From Pseudisothecium myosuroides (lineage: Eukaryota; Streptophyta; Bryopsida; Hypnales; Lembophyllaceae): a stretch of DNA of 64,000 bases. The stretch lies in assembly GCA_951799445.1 (NCBI GenBank), contig OX637294.1, positions 25,197,452-25,261,451 on the forward strand, written 5' to 3'. Positions within the stretch are counted from its first letter, which is position 1. The number at the start of each line of letters is the position of its first letter. The notes under the pieces were generated by a model. The model searched no databases. It saw only the letters and a list, made by a program, of their open reading frames with translations, and had not been told where the DNA came from. The position numbers were made by a program, and so were the translations under genes. Below are positions 47,201-59,786 of this stretch, one piece after another.

Positions 47201-47487
47201 TAGATTTCCCACTGAAAGCACGCTCCTACATGCTAATTAAAGTGACGGAAAGAGTGTCCTCAACGTTACTCTTGATCCCCAATTCAGCAAACCCTAATTA
47301 CGCAAGTGGACACCAACAACGAACAACAACCGATTACAATCAGGTATACAAAACCTATAGACTTCAGTATCCATAGAAAAACAGTAGTATCAAATTCGAA
47401 ACAGGATCGTTCTCCTGTAACTGAAACCTCCCTGAAGAGCAGAAAGAATTGTTACCAGTGCGAGGACGCCCAGAAATTGGCAGCCAT
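44253..47487 (-). CDS. CYCC: Cyclin C (Mediator CDK8 module), 9 exons, 261 aa
   Basis: Cyclin C activates CDK8, the kinase of the Mediator complex, in the nucleus. Exons (minus): 47456-47487, 46743-46849, 46474-46513, 46175-46219, 45735-45880, 45392-45509, 45156-45200, 44613-44760, 44253-44357; phases agree. The product begins MAANFWASSHCKKLLDQDEV, the cyclin C signature start, encoded by a 32-nt first exon and completed across a 606-nt intron. The first cyclin box follows (HAKVRQRVVATAIAYFRRIY, LVAPTCLYLASKAEES, DILEMEMRLLEALDYYLVIY). The second box comes next (LVNDSYRTDLILMYPPF, ALACIYIASVLKEKDTRSWF, MEILDFYDN). Length fits the family (about 250-260 aa). AAACCCTAA occurs upstream near 47670. 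Confidence 0.93.
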
Positions 47488-48156
47488 TTCGAAACGCAAA
47501 TTCCCCGCAGCAAAAACAAAGGCAAAAACACGGTGTGCAATTTCCTTCGTGGGCTTCGTCGTCTAAACCTTGAAGCTCCTTTATTCGACGCTCACGACGA
47601 AACGGGAATTGGAAATACAGCAATCCATCATAGATTTTGCAGCGACAATTTTGCCTTCATGCAGCTCTAAACCCTAATCAAAGAGTCCGAAGGGGTTGAG
47701 CTTGGGTTCACGGTTAAGGGGTCCAGATAGGGAACTCAATCCCGTGGGCTCCTTTTCCCGTGGGGCTTTACTGTCACTGCCTTGGCTCTAGCTTGGCCTC
47801 TCCATATCTGCCCACTTTACCACACAAATGAAAAACAGTTCCGTGATGAATTGGTGCCAATTTGGGAATATTGTCGTACAATTTATGAGTAGCTGGGAGT
47901 AGTTTGATTTGGAAGTAAACAAATTTTCAGTGCAAGTAATGTGGAGTTATGAGTGGTGGAAAACTTGGTGCTATCCTAAGCAATTACATGCACCATGTTG
48001 ATTCAGTTTAAGGTTTGCATGCCTTCATTTTTGAATTCTATTAGGACCATTGATGGACAATTGTTTGACATTTAATGGTAGTACCTATAGCCTTCAATAA
48101 CACCCTATTACCGTATGCTTTAGAAAATCATATTTGATTTAGTTTAAGTTTGAAAA
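47488..48156. other. Promoter side of cyclin C and spacer
   Basis: It contains a telomere-box-like CTAAACCCTAATC near 47668, probably in the leader or promoter of the cyclin C gene. Frames on both strands here lack motifs. Confidence 0.4.
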
Positions 48157-48531
48157 TTACAAATCAAATTGCGATGGATGTGCCTTCTTTTCTTCTTTCC
48201 CTAAAAATTTGTTAGAGAATTCTTTGACCAACATAGAAGAGATCCTAAGCCAATATGCTCTTAAATGGGCGATTTTTGCACCTCCTATCTCAGATGGTGT
48301 AGAGCATTCCACACCAAACGGTACTTCATTAATAGCTAAGTCGAGAGCTAAGTAGATAGGTGGAGGCTCAATGTAATCAGCAGGGTGCATGAAGGGAAGG
48401 CAGTTGGCATGAAGGTTATTGAATGTTATATTGGATTGAAGTGCACTAGGTCGTGTAATTATAAAGTCTTTCATTAAATACTCATCTAGGTTTTCAAATG
48501 GGTTGCACACTTCAAAACATTTTGCAGTCAA
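48157..48531 (-). CDS. Unidentified 124-codon reading frame, possibly a transposon-derived fragment
   Basis: This is the longest uninterrupted frame in the 47.5-64 kb region. The sequence is protein-like in composition (PPPIYLALDLAINEVPFGVE, IAHLRAYWLRISSMLVKEF) but I do not recognise a domain. No neighbouring exon could be joined. It may be a fragment of a mobile-element protein or a pseudogene. Confidence 0.3.
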   Translation of the reverse strand: MTAKCFEVCNPFENLDEYLMKDFIITRPSALQSNITFNNLHANCLPFMHPADYIEPPPIYLALDLAINEVPFGVECSTPSEIGGAKIAHLRAYWLRISSMLVKEFSNKFLGKEEKKAHPSQFDL

Positions 48532-48929
48532 TATTCTTCACAAGACAAGCGGAAATTGAAATTCAACATATTTTTTTCATATTTTTTGGACTTTCATTGA
48601 AGCCTTATTGAATTCAATACATAAGGTAACTACACCTAAAAGTGATAGAATAAGTAATTTTGACATGGTTCCTATTCTATAGAGAAAGGGGATTCAAAAT
48701 ACTTTCAAATTGCATTTTTGAACACTATATGAATAAACTATGAATTTGCAAAGTTCTAAAAATAGATGTTTTTAAAACCAACCCTAGACTCTTTTGAATG
48801 GTAGAAGTTCATTTTAGGCAAAAATCTGTAAGGGGTAGTTTTTAAATCAAGGGGCTGAATAAAGTATTATTATCTTATACATGCTCAAGTTCACAATTAC
48901 AAATGATATGAGATAATCCATATATGTAT

Positions 48930-49165
48930 ATGTATTCATGGAGGCACCTCTATGGCCTTGGCACATCAGTAAAGTGGTCATGAGTTCAAACCCAGGTGTT
49001 GGTGGGTGCTTACCACCATAGTCCATCCAACTATGGTAGGGGTTGCAAGAACCACCTTGTCATCATATAGAAACTTGAGAATTTCTCAGGAAAATGACCA
49101 TGTCGGTTCTTTTCTTCATAGGATCTACCTCCTAACCAAGGCATCAAGGATGAAATTTATTTACA
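48930..49165 (+). mobile_element. Candidate tRNA-derived SINE
   Basis: Box-A-like TGGCACATCAG (48959) and box-B-like GAGTTCAAACCC (48982-48993) have spacing close to a tRNA-type Pol III promoter. A GT/CA-rich body follows, as in plant tRNA-derived SINEs. There is no clear poly(A)/T tail and no target duplication was found, so the borders are approximate. Confidence 0.45.
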
Positions 49166-49169
49166 ACAG

Positions 49170-50036
49170 TTAATCCCTAAGGGCTTAAAGTCCCCTTGAA
49201 TGTGGATTTTTGACGTGATATTTTGAAACTTTTTGTGAGCATGTAGTTTGTCACGAGCTTCGCGTACATATGTGTTTTACAGAAATCCGACATGATTTTT
49301 AGAAGTTATGATGTCATTTACCACTAGAGCAGTTTGCAGGGCAGTTGGGGCAGCAAAATGACCGTTTGACTATGCGAAGGCAGCAGTAGTGATAAAAAGA
49401 ATGGGAGGAGGGAAGGGTTGTTTCCCTTTCTACAAGGGCTGTCCAATCTAGAACCTTGTATTGAGGCCGCTGCAGACTTCAATCGCTCATAAAAACCTCA
49501 GATTTTCATTTTTTTCACTTTTTTTCCTCCTACTTGTCAAGTATAAGTAGATCTTTTAATCCACCATTCGGATTTCCAATATCTATAAGTATGTGGTGGA
49601 AAAACTAATTCCAAGATGCCCTAGTACATTGCCAATTCTTGGGACATTGTGGCATTACAAGTTTTTTTTCCATGTGTTAGGTATGTTGGATTCATCTGAA
49701 AATTGGTATGCGTATGCCTAACTTCATTACCTATAAGAAAAAAATTTAACCCTATGGTGTATAGTGCAATAAAATTCAACACAAGGTGGTCAAAGCCATC
49801 TAAAATTTTGGGGCACAGTGGGAAAAAAAACTTTAACTTTGAATGCCAATATCTCTCAATCTTTATGGTGAAACCTCATGAAAGTTTTACCACATCTTCT
49901 CATACAATTTAACTTCAAAATGCAACGGTTACATTTTTTTTAAATGTATTTTCAAAACTTTGGCAGCAAACGCAACAGAATGGGCTGTTTTCAGTGATTT
50001 CGGAGCCAGAAAATGGCTTGGGCCTTTAGGGGTTAA
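49170..50036. mobile_element. TTAA-bounded non-autonomous element, family A-like, copy 5 (867 bp)
   Basis: The left end is TTAATCCCTAAGGGCTTAAAG and the inverted right end is TTAACCCCTAAAGGCCCAAG, with TTAA on both sides. The interior is more diverged than in the other A copies but keeps stretches such as CAATATCTCTCAATCTT and AATTTTACCACA-like blocks. It encodes no protein. Confidence 0.7.
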
Positions 50037-51631
50037 CTGATGCAAAAAATAATCTTGACAAAGAATTTGAACCTAGCTCTAGTAGAAGTCATTTTTTAAT
50101 AATTTTATGGAAATGTAGCAGCTATTGACTTTTTAAATCAATGGATACGATGCATCTTCAGCTATACCCTACATAATGTCTAGATTCATATATAAATTAA
50201 GTATTTTTTGGAATGTCTAAATGTTTGGAATATTACAAGTGAAATGTAAAAAAATGTTGCAAAATAATTTCATCTAGATTGCCTAAATTTTTGAATATTT
50301 TTGAAAACCTACATCACGCCTTAAGCCCCACAAAACAAGTGTCCCAAAACAAAAAAACCTAGAAGTTGCCAAATACAAAAAAAATTGGACACCAAAATGC
50401 CGAAACTCTAACCACTAATAATTCCAAGTTGCCAAACCCCTTTGCACATGAAAAAGAAAGTATTTTGACTCTCAAGTGCCAAATCAAACCTTCATGTACG
50501 ATACCATGGCGCGCTTTATGAATTTAATAAAAACCTTTCAATGAATTTTTTTTTTAAATAAAAGAAGAAGAAGAAAGAATTAAATCTCAATGTTGTGATC
50601 ATTAAGCTAAATAGAATGTGATTAGGAATTCATTCCTGAAAACTTGAAAAATACATTTTTCACTTCAATGAGAAGGAATCTTTTTGAGAATGACATTTCC
50701 ATCTTATGAAAGAAGAAGTGCGATGTATTGTATAAACTGGAACAAAATGAAAGCATCTACATAGTATTATATATTGGAGAAAGTTAGAGAGGATGGTCGG
50801 GTGGACTCTTGAATGGCTTGACATAGAATCTTCTACCAAAGTTCTCCAAAAACTTTAAGCAAAAATTGAATTTTTATAAAATTCATAAATTAAAATAAAA
50901 ACTACTTGTCCTTTAGGAAACGTGTATCTTGCTCTTTCCATTTGTGTGATGCTATTTCTCTTCCAAGTCTCAAATTGCTCTCAACTAGTCACATGGGCAA
51001 CTCAAATTTGTCCTTAGTAAACTTCCTAGCATGTCAAACTTCTACTAACATATGTTGTTTTTGCTAAATACGTTAATTTAACTTTGTAATGCTACAACCA
51101 CCAAAAAAAGGTCGATGGATGACTTTTTAGATTATTGTAGAGATTAAGAATGCACCTATTGGTCCATAAATCCGATCGTTTTTGGCAAAGTACCTTAGTG
51201 ATAGCCACCAGGTCTCATCTTTTTAGAATCAATTAGAGTTGCATGCATTCAAGTGAAATGAGACACTATCATGCTAATTAGGTTGAATCTAATTTATGCA
51301 AGACTTTTATATATATATATTGCATTACCATAATCACATTGCAAGGTGAAAACAACAAGGAACTAAACTTAAATGAATTAATAGAAATCTTAAAAATGAC
51401 TTTTTCTACCATAATATTCAATAGTAGTCAACTAGGTTGCCTTCTCTTGGACGGAATGATGTGGAATATTCTACATCATTTCATCCCTTGGATGATATGG
51501 TGTGGAAGATTCCACGCCCATCAGTAGTTATAAGAACACGCATCATGTAGTGTCAGAATAGTGAATAGCACAAGAAACCAATCTAGTCGCAATTGCTCAA
51601 TGACATTATTGTTACATAAGCATACTAGTTC
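50037..51631. other. AT-rich spacer with a relic of the TACGTGAAGGTC MITE
   Basis: The segment 50165-50502 is a diverged relative of 35999-36193 (shared AAATTAAGTATTTTTTGG, TTGCACATGAAAAAG-like and AACCTTCATGTACG). No gene is seen. Confidence 0.45.
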
Positions 51632-51757
51632 GACCATGCCCCAATGCACCATTCACTAACCTTAATTTGTTTGGACCATGCCCCAATGCACCATTCACTA
51701 ACCTCAATCTGTTTGGACCATGTCCCAATGCACCATTCACTAACCTCATTTTGTCAG
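51632..51757. repeat. Three tandem copies of a 42-bp unit
   Basis: The units start at 51632, 51674 and 51716, each beginning GACCATG and containing CCAATGCACCATTCACTAAC. They differ at a few positions. Confidence 0.9.
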
Positions 51758-54700
51758 AGCATAGAAGTTGCGGCCTAGATGGAAGCCTATGTGGATCTCA
51801 TTCACCCATTTGGCTCTTTCATTAAATATTGGAGCCTATTTTAAGGTAAAAATTTGATGGCAAAAGATTAGTTTGAATGCCTGAGTGGATTGATAATTAA
51901 GCCTTTCTATCTTATCATATAATTCACAGATAAGATGGAGTTGCCTTACTATGGATGAAATTTGTAGATAACGATTCAAGAGAGCAAAGGCAACCTCAGT
52001 GAATGCTATTGAATGTTATGACAATTAGAACAAAAGATTGTTTTATTACAACAATACTAAATGGGAAGAAAATAATTTGAACAAAAACACTAAAATGCAA
52101 TTTTAGTGTTTCATGGACTAAGAGGTGAATTTTTATACCATTGTCTTCAAGTAGCAAATGAACTCCAAAGGGCAATTCCTAGTTAGTTGTTCAATATTTA
52201 AAGAAAATTATTTTTGAAAACAATACATTTAATAGTTTCTAGAAAATGGATCCAAACTTGTCTATATCTACAAATTATACTTTCAAATTTGAAAGTAAAA
52301 TGTGCATCAAAAAATTAATTTGTGAGATACAATATAGTCAAAAGTCAAACTAAGTAGTTGAACAAAACCTCAAAAACAACAATTTGGTCTTAACATATTT
52401 GAGGATTAACCTCTTAAGGACTACAAGTTCAAATTTGAATAATAGATGAACTAACTAATATGTTTGAATCACACATAATCTTGGATTTTCACCATCTAAT
52501 CAATTGTCTATAGATTCTTGGTTAGGTCTTTCACATTTGTGTAGTGTATATCACCACAATTTTACTTTGTTGATATTCTTTAAGCAAAAAAATATAAGCT
52601 TATTTCACTGAGAAAACACCTTTCAAAAATGATTCAAATAAAACAATATAAAAATTAGAATTAGAATAAAATACTACAATTAGAGCTTAAGATTTTGAAT
52701 GTAATGAAAAATGATTATTTTGATTATTTTGAACGTTATAATAAAATTTAGACAAATTTTTTTTGTTTAAATATTCATCATCAACCAAGCTATCAAACAT
52801 GACAAAAGTTGTCAACCTTAAAGACAAAGAAAAAGTAGTGGGCTTAAAAAGCTATCTTGAACCTCGAAGTCCACAATTATAACCAATTTCTATATGAATT
52901 TGTGAACTTGTGAACTTCTTAACCTATTCATACAACAAATTACAAATTTATAGGTTATTTGTAAAATTTTGATTTGTTAAATTGTACAAAAATAAACAAA
53001 GTTATAGTTTGCTAATTTGTAAATTCATAAATTTGATATTTTATTAAATTTTCATATTTAAATTGAAGCTTTGTTGCTCTTGGTCTTCTCTTCCAATTGG
53101 TATAGGAGCTTCCATTGTAAGTGATCATTCTTGAAGTTTAAATTGTGTTTTTCCAACAAAACTTTGCGTCACAATATCTTCACAATTCTAAACAAAAGCA
53201 TTCAAAAGGTAATTATTACAAAAGTCATAATAAGATTCTTTCCATTTCTATCTTAGTGCACACATCTCAATAAATTCATTTAAAAAAAATTCTATTTATT
53301 GGACGGATTGATGTATGCTCAAAAACCTATGATTCATTCTAATCTAAAGCTCCAATTTTCTCTTTTGAAGGACAATTGAAGATTTGGTTTGGTTCCTATG
53401 ATCTCAATTTTTGGCATGTTTAATTAAAATATTTTCAAGATAGATAACCATATTAGCTTTTTGAAAATATAATGTTTGTTTAAATTGATGCCTAGGCTAA
53501 AAATAATTGAGTTTCAGTACCAAAAAATTCACAAACTTTTTATTTTTTCATTATTTTTTATTATTTTTCTATATACGGCACAATTCATTCATTTCATTAA
53601 TATGCGATTGAACCTTGACACAAGTCCCTCGTAGAGTGGTCTTTGTAGTAAATATCTAAAGAATTTCAAATTGTTGCAACACTAAATTGCGACTTGTCAT
53701 GTACGACATCAAATTTGGAGCATTGTCAAGATGCTCTTATGTGTGCTTAGTGTATGAATATTTTATCCCTAATAAATAAAACATTCTTACTCATATTGTT
53801 GGCAATAATATAATACAATACAAAAAATTATAAATATAAATAAATAAATTTGGAATTGAAATAACTCTTCAACTTTCAAATGTCAAAATTAATAATTTAT
53901 TATATTTTTAATGCCCTTTTTTAAAAATAGTTTCATTTCATGACTTTAGTTGTGTGGCATTATGCTTCCATGGCTATGTTGTGGCTTCAATTTGTTATTT
54001 TAGTCATTTGGTTTAACAATTCTAGGATGAGTTTATGGCCATGTCGTGACTTCATTTCAATGTTTTAATCATTTGGCTTCATAAATCCATCACCAAGTCA
54101 TGTCTAAGTGACTCTTCACATCTAATACACTTTGTATTTGTCAATACCTATATATACATATACAAATGGCTAAAAATGGCTAAACCAATTTTGACTTAAA
54201 GATTATCAATGGAAATTTATAAATATAATGATGTATTTGAATTTTTCATTTTAAAAATGAATTGACTTTTCTATTGAGGATTTTATACTTGACTAAGCTA
54301 CTAGGAATACAAATGATCATGTCAAATGTGCAATAGTCTTAAAAAATATTGTGCCTTGCATAGATAAGAGAATTAGTTTTGTTCTTATAATAAAGCTCTA
54401 CTATTGACCTTGTTGACAATTAAGATCAATTTTTATTTATAAAAAATTTAAATATCAAATATTTAAATATTTAAATTTTATACTATAAATATATAAATTT
54501 ACAAGTGTTTGGCTTTTCAAACTTTTATAATAATAGATAAATTAAAAAATATATATATATATATAGGTTGTATATTTAAACTTGTAAATTAATTAAATTA
54601 TTTAAATTATTTAATTTGTAGATATGTGGTATTTTAATGTTTAACAAATTTTATAATTAATTAGAATGAAACTTTCTTTCTAAATTTTATTGTTTACAAC

Positions 54701-57108
54701 CAATAACATAATTTTTTTGACATAGAGTATAAAGTTTTGCAAACAATCTTTTAAGCAGACAAATTTTTGCTTAGTCACAATTTTAAGCTCTACTAACTCA
54801 TTGTTTTTCTAAATAATTCATTTTGTATTCAAGCCTTTTTGTAGCTTTATGTTTTGTGATCATTTGTGTAAACTTGAAAGGTTGCCTATTAATTTTATTG
54901 TATACCAAATTATTTGGAATACAATTTTTTTGATGTAAAGCACCAAGTCACCAACCAACCTTTTAGACAAGCATGTTTTAGCTAAGTCTAAAATTTGACA
55001 TACACAATTTTTTGAATTAGGAGATATTTTATCACCAAATGAATACTACACTCACACCCACTTTCAATGCTATTATATGTCTCTTTATCCCCTATTCTAA
55101 TTTCTACTCCTCTAAAAAGATTTCCTATAAAATAAACCCTATATTTTTGGTTACGTGTGTTAAATGACATCCAAGGTGATTTAAATGTCTTTATGGTCAA
55201 AGAGACCATTTGATGACTTGCCGTAAGAAATGAAACCTAATAACGATGTTCTATAGCCGTAGGCAATTACATTTTGACCTAAAATTTGGAGCGTATACAA
55301 TACCATTTTGTTGTTGAAAGAGTGACTTGAATGTTGCATATCATCAACAAGAAGCTAAAGAAAGGTCAAATAAACACAGAAACCTTAATTGCATTGCATC
55401 AAAGAAAAAATAAATGGAATACTCACATGGTTTTGGAATCGTGGTCTAAGGGACACCAATCTAGGACATGTGCTACTTGTGGTAGCACTTGCTATAATGA
55501 AAAGTGTCGATGAATCCTTCACATCATAATTAGCATCCGATGTTACTTCAACGGCTTTGACCTCTTTCATATTGGTAGCATTTGTTAATGAATTGCAACA
55601 CTCTCCACCCCTATTGCCATCTCTATCTCTGACTTAACTCCTATTCTAATTTCTACTCTTCTAATAAGACACTATCAAAGTAAAGGCAAAGCTAACAAGA
55701 CTTTATAGTTCTTGGTCCAAATTTTCTCATTAAAAAAAGAATGGGGCCTCAAGAAGTCCGCCAAAGCTAGACCAACAAAGCAAATAATTTTTTATTTATA
55801 TATATTCAACCTTGTTAGATTGTTGTTCTAGAGTCTGGCTATCCTCTTGTAGCCCCATTCTTTTCCTAATATATTGTGACAATCCCTACTTGAATCTCAA
55901 GGACTTCCCACAATAAACTAAATCTAAAAACATGAGTCAAGGAAACTATTCAACGGTGTGCCGCAAGAATTAAAGAAAACCTTTCCACGGCTTGCTATAA
56001 GACTCAAAATCTAAGACTCAAAAAGACTATTTGACATGTAGCAACAAAAGCCAAAATCTAAAGACCAAAATCCGAAAGAGCGGCCAACACCTAGCACAAG
56101 AGCCTAAACGAAAGGAATGGGGGCAATGAATAGATTCTAGGCTATATAGTTGTAGAATTAAGTCTAGAAGGTTAAACTATTAAACTTTCTAGGGTTATAG
56201 AAAATCAAAAAACAAATGTATATTAAGAATGACGGAATGCCAACCTTGACCACTTTGCACAACAATTTAGCAAACTACTCATCTACATCCTAAGTTTTTT
56301 TATAAGAGAGAATTCCTTTGATGTACCTCCGCATTTTTTTTATAAGAAAGGATTCCCTTAGTTGCATCTCCTATATTTTGGCTCTTGTTGCAAGTTGTCA
56401 AATGGTCTCTTTGACTTCAAGGCACTTGGCATTGTTGGTTCATTCATTCAAAATGGACCAAATACTAATTTCAACACTTCAAAAATCAAACTCAAAGTTG
56501 CTTATTATTGTTATTTAGCATGTCTTCAAATGCAAAGTGCGCCTTAAAATCTTGTATGAAGCGGCATTTGAGATATAGAATGTAGATTGATTGTTTGACA
56601 CCCATATCAATGCAACACCCTCTATTTTTTAAATATATGATGCACGTTTTTCCATTGATTGTTCTAAATACTTTTTGGAAGGCAAAGTTATCAATAAAAT
56701 GTCCCAAACAAATCTGCCAAATAAAAGTGAGGTGGTAAACAAAAGATTAGGGTCGCATAAAATAATTAAAATTATGCATGCCTAACATTTAAATTTTTTT
56801 TAACAATGGCCTATCTAATGAATTAAAATTGAATTTACATGAATAATTACAAAAAGTTTTGGATGTCAAGCACCAAGTCACCAACCAATCTTTTGGGTAG
56901 ACATATTTTATAACCAAGTCTACACTCTGACATTATCTAAATTGCTGCCAAAAAAATATGAAATTATTTTCTATCCTTTTCTAATTAATTATTTGGTCAT
57001 TTTGTGCTATAGGGGCTTGCTAAATATAGTTCAACCTCGAGCTATTTTGCAAAAAATTCATTTTTTTTGTAGCATTGCATAAAAGTTATTTGAATTTTAT
57101 TTGGCATC
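51758..57108. other. Long AT-rich stretch without a supported gene
   Basis: Composition is strongly AT. A family A relic (TTGGTTCCTATGATCTC ... GATGCCTAGGCTAAAAAT) lies near 53360-53530. Short frames at 54988-55570 and 56318-56707 lack motifs. No tRNA or rRNA was recognised. Confidence 0.35.
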
Positions 57109-57520
57109 ATGTGGTGCCCCAAGGGTTCCAAGCTTTTTCAACCTCTCCAACCTTGGCAATACATGTCATTCAATGAATTCAAATCATCTCCAATGATTAC
57201 ATTGACATCCAACACCTGGGGTGCTTCAAAGACGTCAATCTCTTCAACTTCTTCATTTGGTATAATATTGACAACATCTAATATTGGATTTGAAGCATTT
57301 TCAATATTGCTTTCATTGCCAACTATTCCTTCTTTACCATCTTGTTCAGTTGTTTGACCCCTAAAGATGCTTCAATGACTTCAAATTCTTAAACCTCTTC
57401 CATCCTTGACACATTGACAACATTTTTAAAACTTTGATTATTCCTAGTGTCTTGATTGTTTGCCATCTCTCCTAACGCCTCTTTCAACACTTATTTCACC
57501 AATACTTTGTATTATGGATA
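57109..57520 (-). pseudogene. Decayed acidic protein-coding trace, probably from a mobile element
   Basis: Without requiring an ATG, the minus strand reads through about 57109-57357 with an acidic sequence (NPILDVVNIIPNEEVEEIDV, FEAPQVLDVNVIIGDDLNSL). Just upstream a parallel segment, NVVNVSRMEEV-stop-EFEVIEASLGV, repeats the same pattern with a stop. This is a degraded internal duplication of a coding region. No family is recognised. Confidence 0.35.
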
Positions 57521-59786
57521 ATACTGCCTCCAAAGTTGCACAAGGCACCTTCTACATTAGTCATAAAGCTAGCACAATCAATTGAGCTTGGAGAAATGTC
57601 ATTACTATTCCCATTATTACCTTAGATGCTAATTTGGTCTAGTTTTATAAAATTTGGTATAAGCATAGAATTTGGCATCAACACTATTTAATTTCTATAC
57701 AACTTTGATGTGTCATTCAAAATTTGCACCTCATAAACAATTCAAAATTATTTTCATTCAAAAGTTGGGCTTATTTACATTTATTTGGAAAGTTTTAAAT
57801 CATTTTATTTTTAATTCACAAAATGAACTTTATGAGTGTTTTTGTTTTGAGGTCATTAATTAAACCCCGTATTAGAACCAAAATTTGAAGTTCTTTTACA
57901 CATTCAATTCTTAATATTTTAGAAAAATATATTTCTTTTTGCAGCATTATCACCTTTGCCCGCACCTTTGAAATTGTCAAATTTAAATTCTATATTTGAA
58001 TTAATGTCAATTTAGTATTTTTTGTCATGCTCAACCTCTTTCTACTAAAAGTTTTTTGAAGAAGGAATACAAAGTAAACTTTTCGTTGAAATTTTTGTAT
58101 ATATTGTAGATGTATTTTTTATAAGAATATTTCAATATGGTCATTTTTTGCAAAAAATGTACATTGCAAATTTGTGCTTGTAGGATGTAAAAATTGTTTA
58201 ATAATTTCTTGGACAAGTAGGAAGTTATTCATTTGGATAGAGTTGAAAGCATTTATTTATTTAAATTCAACCTTCATGATATTGCAATTGCTGACATTGT
58301 TTATTTTAAACATCTTGCAATATAATAATGTTTTAATAATTTAAATAAAATATTTTATAATTGAATCTAATATTAATAGTAGTATTCTCTTTAAAACACT
58401 TTTCAACATTGTTTTAGGAAATATTAATTTGGAACAATTTTGGACCAAAATCTATTAAAGGACTTAAAAGATTGTGACACATAAAGACAAATTGATGTAA
58501 TAATACTTTTATAGTGCATTCATTTTCTTCATTTTTGGTTGAGAAATCAAATTATTTATCTTCAATGCAGTTAACCAAGGATCATGTTTAGTATCAAAAT
58601 TCTAATTTCAAATCTTTGCATTTCTTTCAATTTATAGAAGATATATGATTTCATCTTGGAATAATAAAATAAAATGATTTCCACTTATACACAATAGCAA
58701 AATAGTACATATAAATGAAATAATGTTGAATTAGAGAACATAATCAATTAGTACATTTTTCAAGGATTAAAAAGGATTCTTGGAACTATTACATGATCAT
58801 TGGTTCCATTAGTATAATATTAACTCTATAAATCCACACGAGCAAGTAAAGTGTTCATTCAATTTTTTCCTCCTTATTTTTGTGTACAAGAGTACGACTT
58901 TGTTAAACCCAAAGTATCAAAGCTTTTCCAAAATGTGTTTTTCTAATGAAAGTAGAACGTGGGCTTGTATTTATCTCCAAGAAAACAATTTTTTTTTAAT
59001 TCTCCCCAATCAACATTTTTTTGTCCATTTTTTATTGATTTGGCCACAAGTTTTCTAATAGTGTCCCCCCCCCAATCTAACTATATAGATGTTTAAAGAG
59101 CTTGCTTATTTGTATGCTTACTAGTTTTGAGTGTAAGATTGCATAGAAATTGTAAGATTATAACAAGAAAAATGTATGTATCCTATTTTTAGTATATTGT
59201 CCTTCCTTGCAATGTTTGAGAAATTTGCATATAAGAGTTTTGGGGTTGGAGGTGACATAAAAAACTAAAATATGTTTTAGCACACTAAAATGCACTTTCA
59301 AAAACCTTAAATTCAAATGAAGAGCTATAAAACTCATTACATAACCCACCTTGCAATTGTTGAAATGCAATTTTTTTTATAAGTAGAAACTACAAATAAC
59401 TCCAAACCAACACTTGCGTGTTTAAATTTTCAATAGTGAAAATCATGAAAGCACTTTACACTTTATATTGGAACCATTTTCAAAGCAAATGGATGAGTAC
59501 AATTTTTTAGATCTCAAATTAAGTGAAATTGACAATCTTTGCTCAGCACCAGGAAATGAAATAAAATTGGCAAGCTTTACTCTTTCCACTAAAGGTACAT
59601 GTATGCCTTTCAAGACCTTTCAAAAATCAAATACTAATGGATTCTAATAGTTAACCTTCAATAATGCTCAAAGAAGTATTTATAATGGTCAAAGAAATTT
59701 AATTGCCTACACAAAAACAAGTTGAAATTTTGGAGCAACCATATACGGACAGCTAGAAATTAATCCCCACAATTTGTAGGATACCT
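57521..59786. other. AT-rich spacer, nothing recognised
   Basis: Only short chance frames are present (for example 58031-58216 and 59158-59370). Confidence 0.35.
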
